The notes beneath the pieces were generated by a model, which saw only the letters and a program-made list of their open reading frames with translations, was not told the DNA's origin and did no database searches. From Protopterus annectens (taxonomy: Eukaryota > Chordata > Ceratodontiformes > Protopteridae): a DNA stretch of 64,000 nt. Positions within the stretch are counted from its first letter, which is position 1. Every line of letters begins with the position of its first letter. Shown here piece by piece: positions 11,040 through 23,058 of the stretch. Location of the stretch: the NCBI RefSeq assembly GCF_019279795.1, contig NC_056737.1, forward strand, positions 1,192,585,172 through 1,192,649,171, given 5' to 3'. A program made the position numbers and the translations under genes.

Positions 11040-11838
11040 CTGTGTGCTCTTAAGTGTTCATGTGCTCTTATTCTGCACTTACTACTGCTTGTTAGTAGCA
11101 CTTACTACTGCTTGTTAGTAGCTGTCAGGATGTATTAGTGTATGTATTAGTAATATGCTTAGTGCATTTAAGGCTTGAAAAGGGTTAACACATTTATTCT
11201 ATTTCACACTACATAAAATCTGTATGAATTGCAGAAGCTTTCTAACCTTGTATTGTCATGAAATATGCGCAGCTATAATTTTTGCTTATGCTTTGGAAAT
11301 TTACAGGGAAGCAGATAATGTCTGCTTGTGTCAGGAAAATAATGAATAGATGTATTACTATTATAAGACTTAGACAAGGAGTTCCGCTTGTGCTGTGAGA
11401 AAATACACAGCTGCAGAAGCTATAGATAATTAGAACAAAGACTGCTTGAAAATATGAACTGCAATTAGCATTTGCTTGTGCCTAAGCTAGAAAAGTACCT
11501 TGAAATGTAACACATGTATTAGAACTACACAATAGAAGCTTGTAACGGGCTAGAGCCCACCTAGGCCAGGTTGTTTTTCTCAAAATGTTTTTCATAAATC
11601 CAGTCGTCAGCAGAAAATCTGAGTAACATCTGCTGTAGAAGAATGCTGAAAGTTGTGTTTGATTACGTCAAACATAGAAGGCAATGTCTTGTAGAACAGT
11701 GTAAGAATAGCATACTTTCTGTTAGTAGTTAGGCAAAATCCTGTATTTGCATGTTTTTGTCTTCTTGCAGCAAGTTATTAAATGTGCCTTAGCTGAACCT
11801 TACGTGTATTGGTCTTTGAAGTTTTTTCCTTTAACAGA
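11040..11838 (+). repeat. 5' LTR-like region of the endogenous retrovirus
   Basis: Bases 11727-11838 recur at 23059-23168 with about four differences, as expected for the ends of a provirus. A 23-base direct repeat with CTGCTTGTTAGTAGC occurs twice near 11080-11130 and again around 23.17-23.40 kb. The left boundary is my estimate; the primer-binding site was not identified with confidence. Confidence 0.55.
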
Positions 11839-12266
11839 TTGGTCCTTTGGACCGGAAACCTTCACTTTGCCTTGGATCAGACAGGCCAGGTGGCTTGATA
11901 CCGTACGGGGAAGAAACCACATCGGTTCTTCTTATTTGAAAAGCCCTCCGACTGAATTGTCATACAAAAGAGGCCAGCCACTTTCTGATCTGCGACTGAA
12001 GGATGGGTTTTCACAAACCAGGTGATCAATCACGAAGGCTCATGTAAGGTGAATCTACTTTTTTTTGTTTTTAGATCAGGGACTAGATTTGTATTGTTTT
12101 TGTCAGGACTGTATTTTTACAAGTTAGGGACAGAAAAGATTACTGTCTTGTCATAGATCAGGGAAAACAGAGTAGGTAGGCAATCATTCTGAAGAGATGA
12201 TAACAAAATCCGTGGTACCACGTTAAAAATAAGGAATTACATAATGATTAAAAAGGGTAGAACAAA

Positions 12267-13710
12267 ATGGGTAATAATTGCACAAAAAGACCCCAAAATC
12301 CACCATTAACTGAAGACGCAAAATACATGCAGTCACAGCGTGCTGATAATATTAAATACTATTCAAAATGGGTTAATAAGTATGAATTTGACGGTAAATT
12401 AGTAAAATCCTCGCTTGTCAAATTTGTCAAACAGCTTAAAACTGATTCCAAAGGTCAGGTAAAAAAGCAGCACCAATTAGGAATTCCTCAGGCACACAGG
12501 TGGATTGAGGAAGTAAACCGTAGGGAACAAAAGAATAATAAATCAAAAGCAATGTTTTTAGATAAGGAGGACAATAACTTAGTAATAGCATAGGCCCCTC
12601 CGCCTCCTTTACCAGAATATGAAGCATGTAAACAGGTTAGTCCACCTCACAATATCCTGCTGTCACTGAAAATAGAGACATTACAAAAGCAAAAACATTT
12701 ATTAGAGATCCCATCGAGACCAGGTCTCGAACATGGGCAGGTAACTCAAAAGGGGACATTGAATTATATCAAATGGGTAGGAACTCACGATCTATGAGTG
12801 AAGAAAAAATATGCCCACTTATCCTCAGGCAGGGCAAGAAGGTCAGGACCCAACTATTCTAGTGTGTAGACCCTGGACTCCAGAAGACATCCGGAAAGCC
12901 ACTGAGGGAATTCACCATCCAAAAGTTAATTTCAGAAAGTTCTTAGAAGATATACAAGGAATGAGGCTAAGTTATAATTCAAACTGAGAAGAGGTAGAAA
13001 AAGTAGTCAGACAAATTGTGGGACCAGATTGGCACATGATTAGTGGCAACTGGAATTCCCGTGAAGCTGCGCTCAGGCCTCTCCCACATAGCAGCGCAGA
13101 GCTAGACAGCAGAGTGAAAGGTCTTACAGACCGCATCTCTGAGAAATGGAAGCCTAGGGCAGACTGGACTTGCATTAATCAATGCATCCAACAAGAAGGT
13201 GAAACTATTGACAGATATTATGCCAGACTGTTAGAATGTTTTAATAACCATTGTGGAATGCAGGTTCCTGAAGATCAGACACAAGATCCCCCATATGAGC
13301 AGCAGTTAAAGAATGCATTTTTGAAAGGCAGCATTGCACCCATAAGCAGTTTTATTACAAAGCACATGGTAGATCATCCTACAAGCAGGTTACAGTCATT
13401 ACTTGAATATGCTAGGCATGTCAAAAGGCATTTTAATAGCAAAAAGAAAAAGAAAGCCCAAGTATTTTCTGTAGAAGATGGAGCAGAAGTTTATGTAGTA
13501 CAGTCCGGGAAAAAGGGCAAGAGAAATGCCCAGGGAAACAAACAATCTGATCAGTGATCAGAGGACTTTGAAGGGTGAAAGAAAAGGGGTGTATGTTTTA
13601 AATGTGGTAAAAAGGGCCACTTGGCAAGGGATTGCAAGAAAAACAAGAAGGCAACCACGGAAGATAAGGAGGGTGAGGACTGACTATATGATAGTCAAGA
13701 ATCACTAGAA
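12267..13710 (+). pseudogene. Retroviral gag remnant
   Basis: It starts with an MGN-type matrix beginning (a myristoylation-like N-terminus). It continues through a capsid-like part at about 13018-13500 and ends with a CCHC zinc knuckle typical of nucleocapsid. It is a fossil and does not form one intact reading frame. Confidence 0.75.
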
Positions 13711-13859
13711 GGGGATAGCAGAGAAAGGACAAATGAGAATGTGATAGAAGGAGTAGAGGATGTGACAGAAGAAAAAGAGGAAGTGCAGGAAGTTACAGAC
13801 AGTGAAGAAAATGAAATATTGGATTTAGCTTTATTAAGCTTAGAGCTCTATATAGCAGA

Positions 13860-14520
13860 CACAAAACCAGAAGTTACACTCCTGGTAGAAGGGAGGGAGG
13901 TCTAATTTTTGTGTGACTCACGGGCATCACGGACCCTGATACATCCCTCCAAACTGCCAGAGAATTCAGAGTCACCTGATTACATACTAGTGAAAGCAGC
14001 TAATGGACAGCTGTATTGGGAGCCCCTCTCCCGTAATATTGCAATAACTGATCCTGTTTCAGGATTGACCCAGAAAAGCAAAATTGTTGTTTCCACAACA
14101 TGCCCAGTAAACCTCTTGGGAAGAGACCTTATGCAGCTATTTGGTATAGCAGTAGTTCCGACTATGCAGGGTATGGAAGCACAGCGACAAATTGATACCT
14201 TTGCAGTGCAATTGGAGGGTGAAATGTTCCATTGGTACAGCCAGGACTTGGTTACGACTGGTCCAGGGGCAGTGACAGAAGAGTTGATGAATGTAGCCAT
14301 CAGCAAGTTCCCCTCCCTTGACATTGATAAACAACATATGTTGCACTGTACACTGTATTATTGTAACACACCAGGACCTGATAAGGAATATGAGCAAGAA
14401 TTGTTTAGAAATCGTGCAAACAGTTTGATATTACGTAATCTGTACTGGGACATGGAAGGGAACAGTGTAGCCAGCTGTTTATTGCCCCAGGAGTTCTTTG
14501 CACTCTATAAATCTAATTGA
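13860..14520 (+). pseudogene. Retroviral protease-region remnant
   Basis: A retropepsin-like segment is recognisable from the flap-side and C-terminal NLLGRD wording that is conserved in class I retroviral proteases. It is followed by the spacer leading to reverse transcriptase. It is cut off by the L2 insertion at 14.58 kb. Fossil. Confidence 0.65.
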
Positions 14521-15361
14521 TTACCACAAGTTAACTTAACTAAGGACAAGAATGTAAAATGGGTAGACTTAGGAGAAAAAATTTAATTTATTTTATTTTA
14601 TTTTACATTTGTTAACCAGGCTAGTCCAACTGGATACATGTCCATTTTCAGTGGAGGCCCGAGGAGAAAAGCTCCACTATCTAATGCATAATAACAAAAA
14701 TACATTCAAAGTACATAGGTAATTTAAGACACAACTAAAACAGGGATTTAAAATTACATAGGGAATTAAGACACAAGTAAAACAGGCATATAGGCTTTCC
14801 TTTCAGTAAGTTCAAAAAGGTGAATACAGAGCCTATCAAATTTCTACAGTACAGGTCAAAGTACATAGGTAATTTGAGATTCAACTAAAACAGGCATTCA
14901 TAATTACATAGGGAATTTAAGACTCAACTAAAACAGGCATTTAGGCTATCTTTTCAGCAAGTTCAAAAGGTGAAAACAGAGACTATCAAATTTCTTCAGT
15001 CCAGGTATATAAAATGTGAGACAGAAATAATTAAGTAGTTTAAAAGCAAAAGATAGAGTTACTAGAAAATTTTAGTTTTGAAGTTGAGAGAGTCAATTTC
15101 TTAGGTAGAGATGAAAAATAAAATGGAGAAATAGAGTTGGGAGACAGTGCAAAGGATGCAGGAGAAGGTAGGAGGTACGTGATCAGCTAGGGTTATTGCA
15201 AGAGCAAAGCCAGTGATTGGTTAGAAAATGTTTCAGTTGAGTTTTAAATAGTGTGATAGAAGTTTGGGCTAAGAGGTCTGTAGGAAGTTGATTCCAAATT
15301 TTACCAACTGAGTTGGAAAATATAGAGTCACCTGCTGTATTCTTTGATAGAGAGGTTTGAA

Positions 15362-16474
15362 TCAGTATTTTATTGGAAGAGCATAGGGTTTTAGGTTGTT
15401 ATAGGGTTTTATCAGGGTGGAGAGCATTGGTATCTTTTCTGGGTGGTGAAGGGCTTTATGGGCAGTTGTAAGCTGATAGTATTGAATTAGGTGAGGTAAC
15501 TCCAGCCACCCTAGGTTAAGGAGGTTCAGGCAGTGATGTGTTTTATATGGAGAGGCAGTGGCAAATTTGGCAATGTTGTTATAGGCTGTTGAAAGCCTAT
15601 TGATGTTATGTTTAGAAAGATTAGTATATATGGGGGATGCATATAGTAGAGTAGAGATGAGATATGTTCTGGCTATGGTAGTTCTTGCTTCAGGAGTTAA
15701 GAAAGATTTGATTCTGTAGAGAGAACCTAATTTTTTGTTAGTTGCTTTTATGATAGAGTTGATATGAAAATCAAATTTTAGTAGGTTGTCGATAGTAACT
15801 CCTAGAAGTTTGGTTGTTTGGTCAGGAGGGATAAGGGTGCCATTGTTAGAAGTAAGTGTGAAACTAATAGGGGGAGACAGGTGTGTGGGTGAGAAGAGGA
15901 GAAGTTTAGTTTTCTTAGGGTTTAAGAGACGGCAGTGACTGGAGAACCATTGTTCTATGGTGGTAAAAGTTTTTTGAGTAAGTGAGTGGAGGTCAGCTTG
16001 GGTTGTGGCAGAGCAGATGATGGTGGTGTCATCGGCGTAATGAATGCAAGTAGTTAGTGGGGTGGCTAGATACAGGTCGTTAATAAAGATGGAAAATAAA
16101 AGAGGACCTAAGATGGAGCCCTGAGGTACTTCTAAAGTGGTAGGGAGAAGTTCGGAAAGATTGTTGTTCCATAAAACAGCTTGTTTCCGATTCTGAAGAT
16201 AGGAAGTAAACCAGCTTAAAGCAAGATTATTGAGAGAGAGAGATTTTAAACAATGTAGGAGGAGTTGGTGATTCACCATGTCAAAGGCTTTTGACAGGTC
16301 TACAAAGAATGCAGATGAAAGAAGATTGTTATTCCGGTTTATGTTAATGGAGTCTATGAAGGATAATAAGGCTGTTGTGGTGCTATGGTAGGGACGAAAG
16401 CCATGTTGGCAAGTAGCTAGAAGGTTATTAGATAGGAGGTGATTTAAAAGCTGTTTGTGGATGCATTTCTCCAT
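15362..16474 (-). pseudogene. L2 ORF2 reverse transcriptase segment
   Basis: The segment has 370 codons. Reverse transcriptase motifs run in order: HGFRPYHSTTTALLSF near residue 25, FFVDLSKAFDMVNH near 57, LEVPQGSILGPLLFSIFIND near 114, and the catalytic YADD box in HYADDTTIICSA near 144. The C-terminal region with SLYRIKSFLTPEA and THHCLNLLNLGWLELP matches the copy at 31.9-33.2 kb. PQGS is preceded by LEV rather than the GV of the other copy. It is the reverse-transcribing core used for target-primed insertion. It is open across its length, but separated by breaks from the endonuclease part. Confidence 0.85.
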
Positions 16475-16774
16475 TATTTTAGCAATAGGAGATAGCAGTG
16501 CTATAGGGCGGTAGTTCAGTACTCAAATGAATCGCCTTTGAAGAGAGGGATGATGTGGGAGATTTTCCAGAGTGAGGGTATAGTACTTTCTTTTATGGTT
16601 CTGTTGATTAGAATAGAGATAGGGTAGGCAATAGCTTTAGCACCTAGCTGGAGATATTCCGCTGGCAATTTGTCAGCTGAGGGGTTGAGGGTTTGAGTTT
16701 CTGAAGTAAATTAAGAATATAGGAAGTAGGTATGGGTTTAAGTTGAAATAGAGGTGGAGTGCAGTTAGTATTAC

Positions 16775-17440
16775 CTAGTAAAGAGGGGTCAGGGCTTTGT
16801 TGGTTGGCCAGTTTAAGTATGGTTGAAGTAAAGAAGTTATTGAATGTGTTAGCTGTTTGTAGGGAGAGTCAGGGCAGGAGCCTAGTGGGTTGGGGGTTTC
16901 AACCTTGCCGGGGGATAGTAGTGAGTTAATTGATTTCCAAAATTTTTGTGGTTGGTGGTGGGAGGATTGCTGTAGTTTGGTGTAATAGTTCCTTTTATCT
17001 TGTTTGATAGCAAGCTTAGTCTTGTTCCTTTTTTGTTTGAAGCTAAGGTGATCAAAAGAGTCTTTCGTGGTTCTCCATTTAGTCCAAGCTTTATTCTTAC
17101 TAAGGATAAGTTGTTTGGTGTTGGTTGTTAGCCATTGAGCTGTCTTAGATTTCATTCGTATAGAACAGATGGGGGCATGATGATCGAGAATAGTAAGGAA
17201 GGTATTATTAAAGTGGTTAACAGCTTCATCTACTGGGAGAGTTTTTAGAGGTGACCAGTTAATCAAGCTGAGTTCGTTTTGAAACTGCTGAAGGTTAAAA
17301 TGTTTTTTGCTGCGAGATGAGTGAATTAGGGGAGGTGTTGTTAGATGAGTTTTGTGCCTAATGATGTATGTGAGAGAGTGGTCGCTAAGGTCGTCTGGGA
17401 GGGTACCTGTTGAATACATTTGTTGGGGACTATTAGTCAA
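16775..17440 (-). pseudogene. L2 ORF2 segment between endonuclease and reverse transcriptase
   Basis: The segment has 221 codons and includes LPDDLSDHSLTYIIRHK, the histidine-containing SDH motif that closes the endonuclease domain. After it comes the basic linker with LSKNKAWTKWRTTKDS and QKFWKSINSLL. The matching segment in the plus-strand copy lies at 30.9-31.5 kb (LPDDFSDHKLTYIIRQK). It lies between the endonuclease part at 17.5-18.2 kb and the reverse transcriptase part below 16.5 kb, in a different frame from at least one of them. Confidence 0.8.
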
Positions 17441-17512
17441 GATCCAGTCGAGAATGGTTTCTTTGTTATTGTTTTTATTTGTTCTAGTTGTGGAGTTAAT
17501 GGTTTGATGGAA

Positions 17513-18157
17513 TCAGTGCAGGTTAATAATGGTAGACAGATTAGTTTGTTTGCACATGTTCCAATCAATATTAAAGTCGCCTAGTAGTATTGTTTCTTGA
17601 AGGAGATTAATTGAAAACCAGTTTAGTAGGTCTTCTAATATGGGGGAATTGTTGCCTGGGGGAAGATAAGTGCAGATAATATTAATAGTTTTGTGTGAGT
17701 TTAGGGAGAGTTTGGAAATAATCATTTCAACATTAGAGTCATGTGGTGGGGTAAGGGCTGATTTACTTATTTCCAGTCCAGTTTTGAAGAGAATAGCTAC
17801 TCCTCCACCTTTTTTGTTAAGACGATCTTGTCTTAGGATGTTATAGCCAGGGGGGATAATTTCGTTATCTTTTATTGTGGGTTTAAGCCAGGTTTCAGTA
17901 AGACAGAGAATGTCAAACTGTTGGACTTCTAGTAGGGCATGAAGAGCAGGAAGTTTGTTACATACGCTACCGATGTTAAGATGAGCTATTGTGAGAGATT
18001 TGGGAGGTTTAGTTTGTGGTGTAGACATAGGTTTCATAGTTTGGGAATTGGGGGATGGTATGTCTGTGTTTGGGCCTGGGTTGGGGTGGATGTCCCCATC
18101 AATTAATGATAAACCATGAATAAGGTTAGTTAGTTGTGAGGTTTTGATGCTGTGCAA
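17513..18157 (-). pseudogene. L2 ORF2 endonuclease with 2A-like N-terminus
   Basis: The segment has 214 codons. Residues 20-29 read DGDIHPNPGP, a 2A-like motif ending in the NPGP at which ribosomes skip a peptide bond. The apurinic/apyrimidinic endonuclease follows: LTIAHLNIGSV near 55, CLTETWLKP near 85, KKGGGVAILFK near 115, and LLGDFNIDW near 192. The endonuclease nicks the target DNA before reverse transcription. GDIHPNPGP-type N-termini are known in some CR1/L2-like LINEs. Here the position before NP carries HP where the canonical 2A has Glu plus any residue, so activity is uncertain. Confidence 0.8.
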
Positions 18158-18215
18158 GTATTTTGTGAGTCGAAGAATAAGGTATTTGATGTGTGAGAGA
18201 TGATGATATTTAGGT

Positions 18216-18404
18216 TCAAGATATGAGTTGCTGTATATGGGACTGTGATGGGTTGTGAGTGTAGTTGGGGGGGGTAGCTAGGGTATGTTTGTGTGGAGTA
18301 CAAAAGGTAGGATTTAAAGGTTGCTCATAGTAGGTTATGAGGTAGGTAGAGGTAAGAATAGTTAGAAGAGTTAGTAGTAGGAGAGGAAGGTGAGTGTAGG
18401 ACAT
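18216..18404 (-). pseudogene. Hydrophobic leader upstream of L2 ORF2
   Basis: The frame has 62 codons, starting MSYTHLPLLLLTLLTILTST, a signal-peptide-like hydrophobic stretch directly upstream of the 2A-like motif but in another frame. Known 2A-bearing LINE proteins can carry a signal-like leader before 2A. A frame change between 18216 and 18157 separates the parts here. It could be the true N-terminus of ORF2 or a chance frame. Confidence 0.45.
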
Positions 18405-18439
18405 GTTGAGATGAGTGGGGATTGTATACAGTAGGTATG

Positions 18440-18665
18440 TGTTCAGAGAGGGAAAGGGTGGGTGTGGGAGTGGACTGCTATGGAGTGGGTGGAGAGAAGA
18501 ATATGTTCTGATTGGCTAGGAAATGTGGTGGGTGTGGTTATGCGGGGATAAATGTAGAGGTCCCAGGGGCGGGTGGAATTTGGGGGCAGGGAGGGGAGCG
18601 GAGTGAGCCCGAAGGGCGAACGGAGCGGGCAGAGCCAAAGGAGTAGGAAATTGCTGAGAGGAAAC
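18440..18665 (-). promoter_or_regulatory. GC-rich 5' region of the L2 LINE (likely promoter)
   Basis: A GC-rich block includes GGGGCAGGGAGGGGAG and GAGCCCGAAGGGCGAA on the plus strand. The same block, in the same orientation, recurs at 59.70-59.79 kb next to another tandem-unit array. This links both places to the same LINE 5' end. LINEs need an internal promoter here; the promoter role is inferred from position. Confidence 0.5.
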
Positions 18666-18826
18666 AATCAGCCAGGTATAATAACAGCAGGTAACAACGG
18701 CAGATCAGTAGTCAGGAATCAGGAAAATGAATACTAGTTGTATAAATCCAAATACAGCAAAAAGTAAGTATTACTTTACAAATCTGAACACTTTTAAAAG
18801 AAATTCCTGAGGTCTAATGGCTTACC

Positions 18827-19788
18827 GGCTAGCAGAATGTAATTGCTGAAGAGCACTTGTGTCCTGGTGGGAGACTAGAGATTTAAAGATGGCTCCATGC
18901 TCAGCAGGATTCTAATATAGACTTTGTATTGGGGGAGGGAGATAGCACAAGGGGTGTAAACCAGGTGGAATGCAAAGAAACCAGAGAGGCAATCAGTGGA
19001 AATCAGTGAAGGCCTCAGAGAGGGTAAGTAATAATTCAAACTACCTGTAAAGTGAAGGAGAGAAGAGACAGCAAAGTTTATTAAGGATGGGAGTGTGTCT
19101 TTACATTGACTTGCTGATTAGAAACCAGTTTGTGCACAGATTAGAGTAGGGAGATACAATAGCAATGATAGAGATGCAAATAAGCAGGTGATCCTCCAAG
19201 TGATACAAACTAAGGCAGAAAGAACTGAGAGGGCTGCTTGATGGTTAATTTAATTTAGTCACAGGGATGTGAATTAAAATCTATACTGTCTATTGGACAG
19301 TTAGGATTACTGTACTATCGGGGGGGGGGGGACAAGGCTACAACAGTCAGTTTTATTAGCAAGCTGAGAACTACTAAGAAATACTGCTAATGTAATAGCT
19401 TCACTCTCATAAAACATACAAGTAGAATGCCTGGGTGGACTGACCCTGCTCTTGAAGCTCAAAATGTATATCCTTGTTTAGTTTGCAATACTGATTCCTT
19501 CTTACACTGTATAGATGGAGTGGTAGCCACAGACTGCAGATTTGCTTGAGTGTGCTCCTGCTCTTGAAGCTCAAAATGTATATCCTTGTTTATTTTGCAA
19601 TACTGATTCCTTCTTACACTGTATAGATGGAGTGGTAGCCACAGACTGCAGATTTGCTTGAGTGTGCTACTGTATAGATGGAGTGGTAGCCACAGACTGC
19701 AGATTTGCTTGAGTGTGCTCGGCTAGCAGAATATAATTGCTGAAGAGCACTTGTGTCCTGGTGGGAGACTAGAGATTTAAAGATGAAA
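18827..19788. repeat. Tandem and direct repeats in the L2 5' region
   Basis: A 66-base block starting GGCTAGCAGAAT occurs at 18827-18892 and 19723-19788, 896 bases apart. Between them a 112-base unit starting at CCTGCTCTTGAAGC is repeated at 19445 and 19557. A third partial copy of its GTATAGATGGAGTGGTAGCC part lies at 19672. There is also a run of about 11 G at 19320. This is LINE 5' monomer-like architecture. Confidence 0.8.
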
Positions 19789-21175
19789 ATCACGAGATGG
19801 GAAAACAGACAGAGTTAGAACTGTCAGAACAGGGAATACAAATGCAGAAGTTGAATTGGATAACTCAGACCCACCCAGCCATGCACTTGCAGTCTAGCAA
19901 GGACAGCTGATTAGCGCTCCTATTAAAGGAGGAAGAGAATGCCTTACAGAATATACCAGAAACTCTTTGGTCAACAGGAAAGTCAGATGTAGGACTTATT
20001 CGTACAGCGGGACCAGTTACTATCATGCCAAAGTCAGCATTTAGACCACAGAAAAGACAGTATCCCTTAAGAAAAGATGCAGAAGTAGGAATCAAACCTA
20101 TTATAGCAGCTTTACTTAAGGAAGGGGTGCTGGTGGAATCTCCTGATTCACCATGTAACATACTCTTATTTGCTGTTAAGAAAGCAAATGGAGAATGGCG
20201 TATGGTCCAAGATTTACAAGCTGTAAATGACGCAGTAATACCAGCGGCACCTACAGTGCCAGACCCACACACCCTGTTGAATGATTTAAAACCTCAACAG
20301 AAATATTTTTCTGTGGTAGATATCAGCAATGCGTTCTTTTTGATACCGATACACCCTGACAGCCAATACTGGTTTGCATTCACATTTCAGGGGAAAAGGT
20401 ATACATATACGCGACTACCACAGGGATATTGTGAAAGACCAACGATATTCTCACAAGAAATGGTAAGCAACTTGGCGGGATTTACCCCACCAAGAGGCAG
20501 TCAGATTTTACTTTATGTTGATGATATCCTGCTGGCATCCCCCATCCAGCAAGATTGCAAAGAAGATGCCATAGCGCTATTACAATTTCTAGCCGCTGAA
20601 GGACATAAGGTAAACAAAAATAAACTGTAGCTTTGGAAAAAACAAGTTAAATAACTAGGATATGTAATATCCAAAGAGGGTAGGACATTAGATGAGGACA
20701 GAAAAGTAGCAATTTTGCAAGCGCCAAAACCTATTACTAAGAAGGAAATGATGTCCTTCCTGGGTACGAATAATTTTTGCCGGAGCTGGATTCCAAACTA
20801 TGCCTTGGAATCTGCACCGCTGACTAACCTGATATATAAAAATCCTATGGCAGTACAGGATTTGTTACAATGGACACCAGAAGCAGAATCTGCTTTCTGC
20901 AAACTGAAACAGTTAATAGCGTCCTCATTAGTTTTAGGATTAGCAAACTATCATAAACGTTTTTTTCCAAACTGTAGATTGTAAGCAAGGTTATATGCCA
21001 TCAGTGTTGACACAACAGCATGGGGACAAGCAATGCCGTATTGCTTATTATTCATCACAACTAGACCCAGTGGCATGGTCTTTACCTCACTGTGTACAAG
21101 CAGTAGTTGCAGCTGCAATGGCAGTACAGGCTTCAGCCTCAGTAGTTTTATTCCACCCTCTCACTTTGAGAGTGC
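19789..21175 (+). pseudogene. Retroviral reverse transcriptase and connection remnant
   Basis: Reverse transcriptase motifs VKKANGEWRMVQDLQ, LPQGYCE and LLYVDDILLA are present in order, followed by a thumb/connection segment. The element stops where a CR1 LINE begins at about 21176. The wording matches gamma/epsilon-like retroviruses better than Gypsy-type elements. Fossil. Confidence 0.85.
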
Positions 21176-23058
21176 CTCATGCATTCAGGTCACTCCACAA
21201 CAAGTACAAATATGACTCTGTCATTGTCCATGTTGGTGTGAATGACCTGGGACGTACCTCCTTGGACTACATGAAAAGGGACATGGAGGAGCTGTCCGAT
21301 CTTCTAGCCCAGGCAGGTATGACCCTATCCCTGAGTAACATCCTGTCATCACCCAGAATGATACCACAGTGCAAGGACAAAATGATTGACTTCAACAATT
21401 GGCTAAGCTTCTGGTGTAATTCTAAGGGGATCCAGTACCTGTCTGCCTGGGATGACATGATCGACAAGCCACGATGCTTTGCCAGAGATGGCTTGCATCT
21501 GTCGCCCCTGGGATTCCGGATACTGGCTAAGGCTCTAGCCACCCCTATAGTGCCTTTTTTAGGCAAGATTCAAATGACAAATTCATCACTCTAACAGGTA
21601 CAGGCAAGAAGAATCTGAGGGTATTGCTACTCAATGCTAGAAGTCTAAACCTCAAAATGCACTCTCTCGAGGCACTCCTTAAAATGGAGAATATCGACAT
21701 CTGTGCAGTGACAGACACCTGGTTCAAGGCTCCAGAGAGTACCCCTGCATTACCAGGCTATAATTCATACCACACCTTTCGGCCACCTAACCTGGACCGA
21801 AACACTAAAGGCGGAGGCGTGTCCATATTCATTAAGGATATCCACACCTCCAGGCTAGTTGCTCAGCATAATGCATCTGAGATTATCCAAGTGCAACTAA
21901 CTCTGGGCAAGACTGCAATCCAAATTGTAGCTTGCTACAGATCCCCCACCATGCCCCAGGATTCCCACTCCTCATTTCTTAATACACTGGAAAATATTAG
22001 GGTACAACCTAACACCCTAATAAAGGGAGATTTCAACTACCCTACCATTAACTGGGAAAACTACTCATGTACCAACTCTTGTGCTCAATGTTTTCTGGAA
22101 TTCATAAATTCCAATGCCATGGATCAACTTATCCACACCCCCACCAGGGGCAGCAATTTCCTAGACCTGGTTATTACCAACATGGGCAACTGGTGCTCCA
22201 CACCAGAGGTCAGTTCCTCGTTGGTCAGATCCGACCATAAGCCGAATCACCCTAGACATCCACATACCTCCCCCATCCCCCATTAGGGAAACCATGGTAA
22301 AAAATTTCTCCAAAGCCAACTTCATGCTTCTTAGGACAGAAGTGGCAAACTTCACGACACCCATGCTGACGGACAATAGAGGTATGACTGCTGAATCCTA
22401 CACAAATGCACTTTACAAGCACTTACATGAGTGCATGGATCGTGCAATCCCTAACAGAACCAAGATGCTATCCTCCAAAAAAAGGAAGCCAATCTGGTGG
22501 TCCCCTGTCATAAACAAACTCTACAACAGAAGAAAGAAACTGTTGCAGAAAAGAGTAAAATCCCATGATTGGAGAAACTCCCTGGTCAGCTTCAGTAAGA
22601 AGCTGAGATCCCTCATAAAATCCTCCAAAGCTAGTTATGAAAACAAAATTGCCACTGACTCTAAAGACAACCACAAAGCATTCTATAGCTATGTCAAGAA
22701 TCTCAATGGCAACACTCAGATCTGCTCTGAGTTACAGCACAATGGCACTGAATATACAGAACCAACGGATATTGCCAACATCCTGGCAGATAGATTCAGT
22801 GCTAACTTTACCCCTCTGTCATCCCCTAAAGGGCCCATCTCTATACCAGAAGAATGCAGAGTTCCTGTAATCACGGCTGCACAGGTAAAAACACACTATC
22901 CAAAGCCAAGAACACAGCATCCATGGGACCTGACGACATCCCAGGCTGTGTTCTACATGAACTACAGAATGAACTGGCACCCCACCTAAGTACCATGTTC
23001 AATAATAGCCTCACCTCAGGCTATGTGCCCACTGAATGGTGCACAGCGACAGTTATCA
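21176..23058 (+). mobile_element. CR1 LINE, truncated at both ends
   Basis: It begins inside the ORF1 esterase ([12 protein letters not shown], then [13 protein letters not shown] and [13 protein letters not shown], carrying the GxND and catalytic DxxH motifs). It continues into ORF2 endonuclease from 21624 (MLLNARSLNLKMHSLEALL, GGGVSIFIKD, GDFNYP, SDHK). It stops early in reverse transcriptase at PTEWCTATVIS (about 23058), directly joined to a retroviral LTR end. There are frame changes near 22230 and 22900. Loss of both ends is not the usual LINE outcome, where only the 5' end is lost, so a later deletion or recombination is likely. Confidence 0.85.

Larger units (their letters stand above)
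14581..19788 (-). mobile_element. L2-clade LINE, nearly full length, inside the retrovirus
   Basis: On the minus strand it runs from a tandem-repeat-bearing 5' region (19.79-18.44 kb) through a leader, apurinic endonuclease and reverse transcriptase to the L2 tail, ending in (TAAAA)n-type repeats at 14581. At about 5.2 kb it is one of the most complete LINEs here. Retroviral polymerase resumes right after it, so it inserted into the provirus. The 5' region and the 2A-like N-terminus are described separately. ORF2 is split by several frame changes and stops, so this copy is inactive. Confidence 0.85.

Noticed and set aside
11836-11860. Retroviral primer-binding site in TTGGTCCTTTGGACC
   Set aside because: It lies at the right place but is itself a near-palindrome and could not be assigned to a tRNA by eye.
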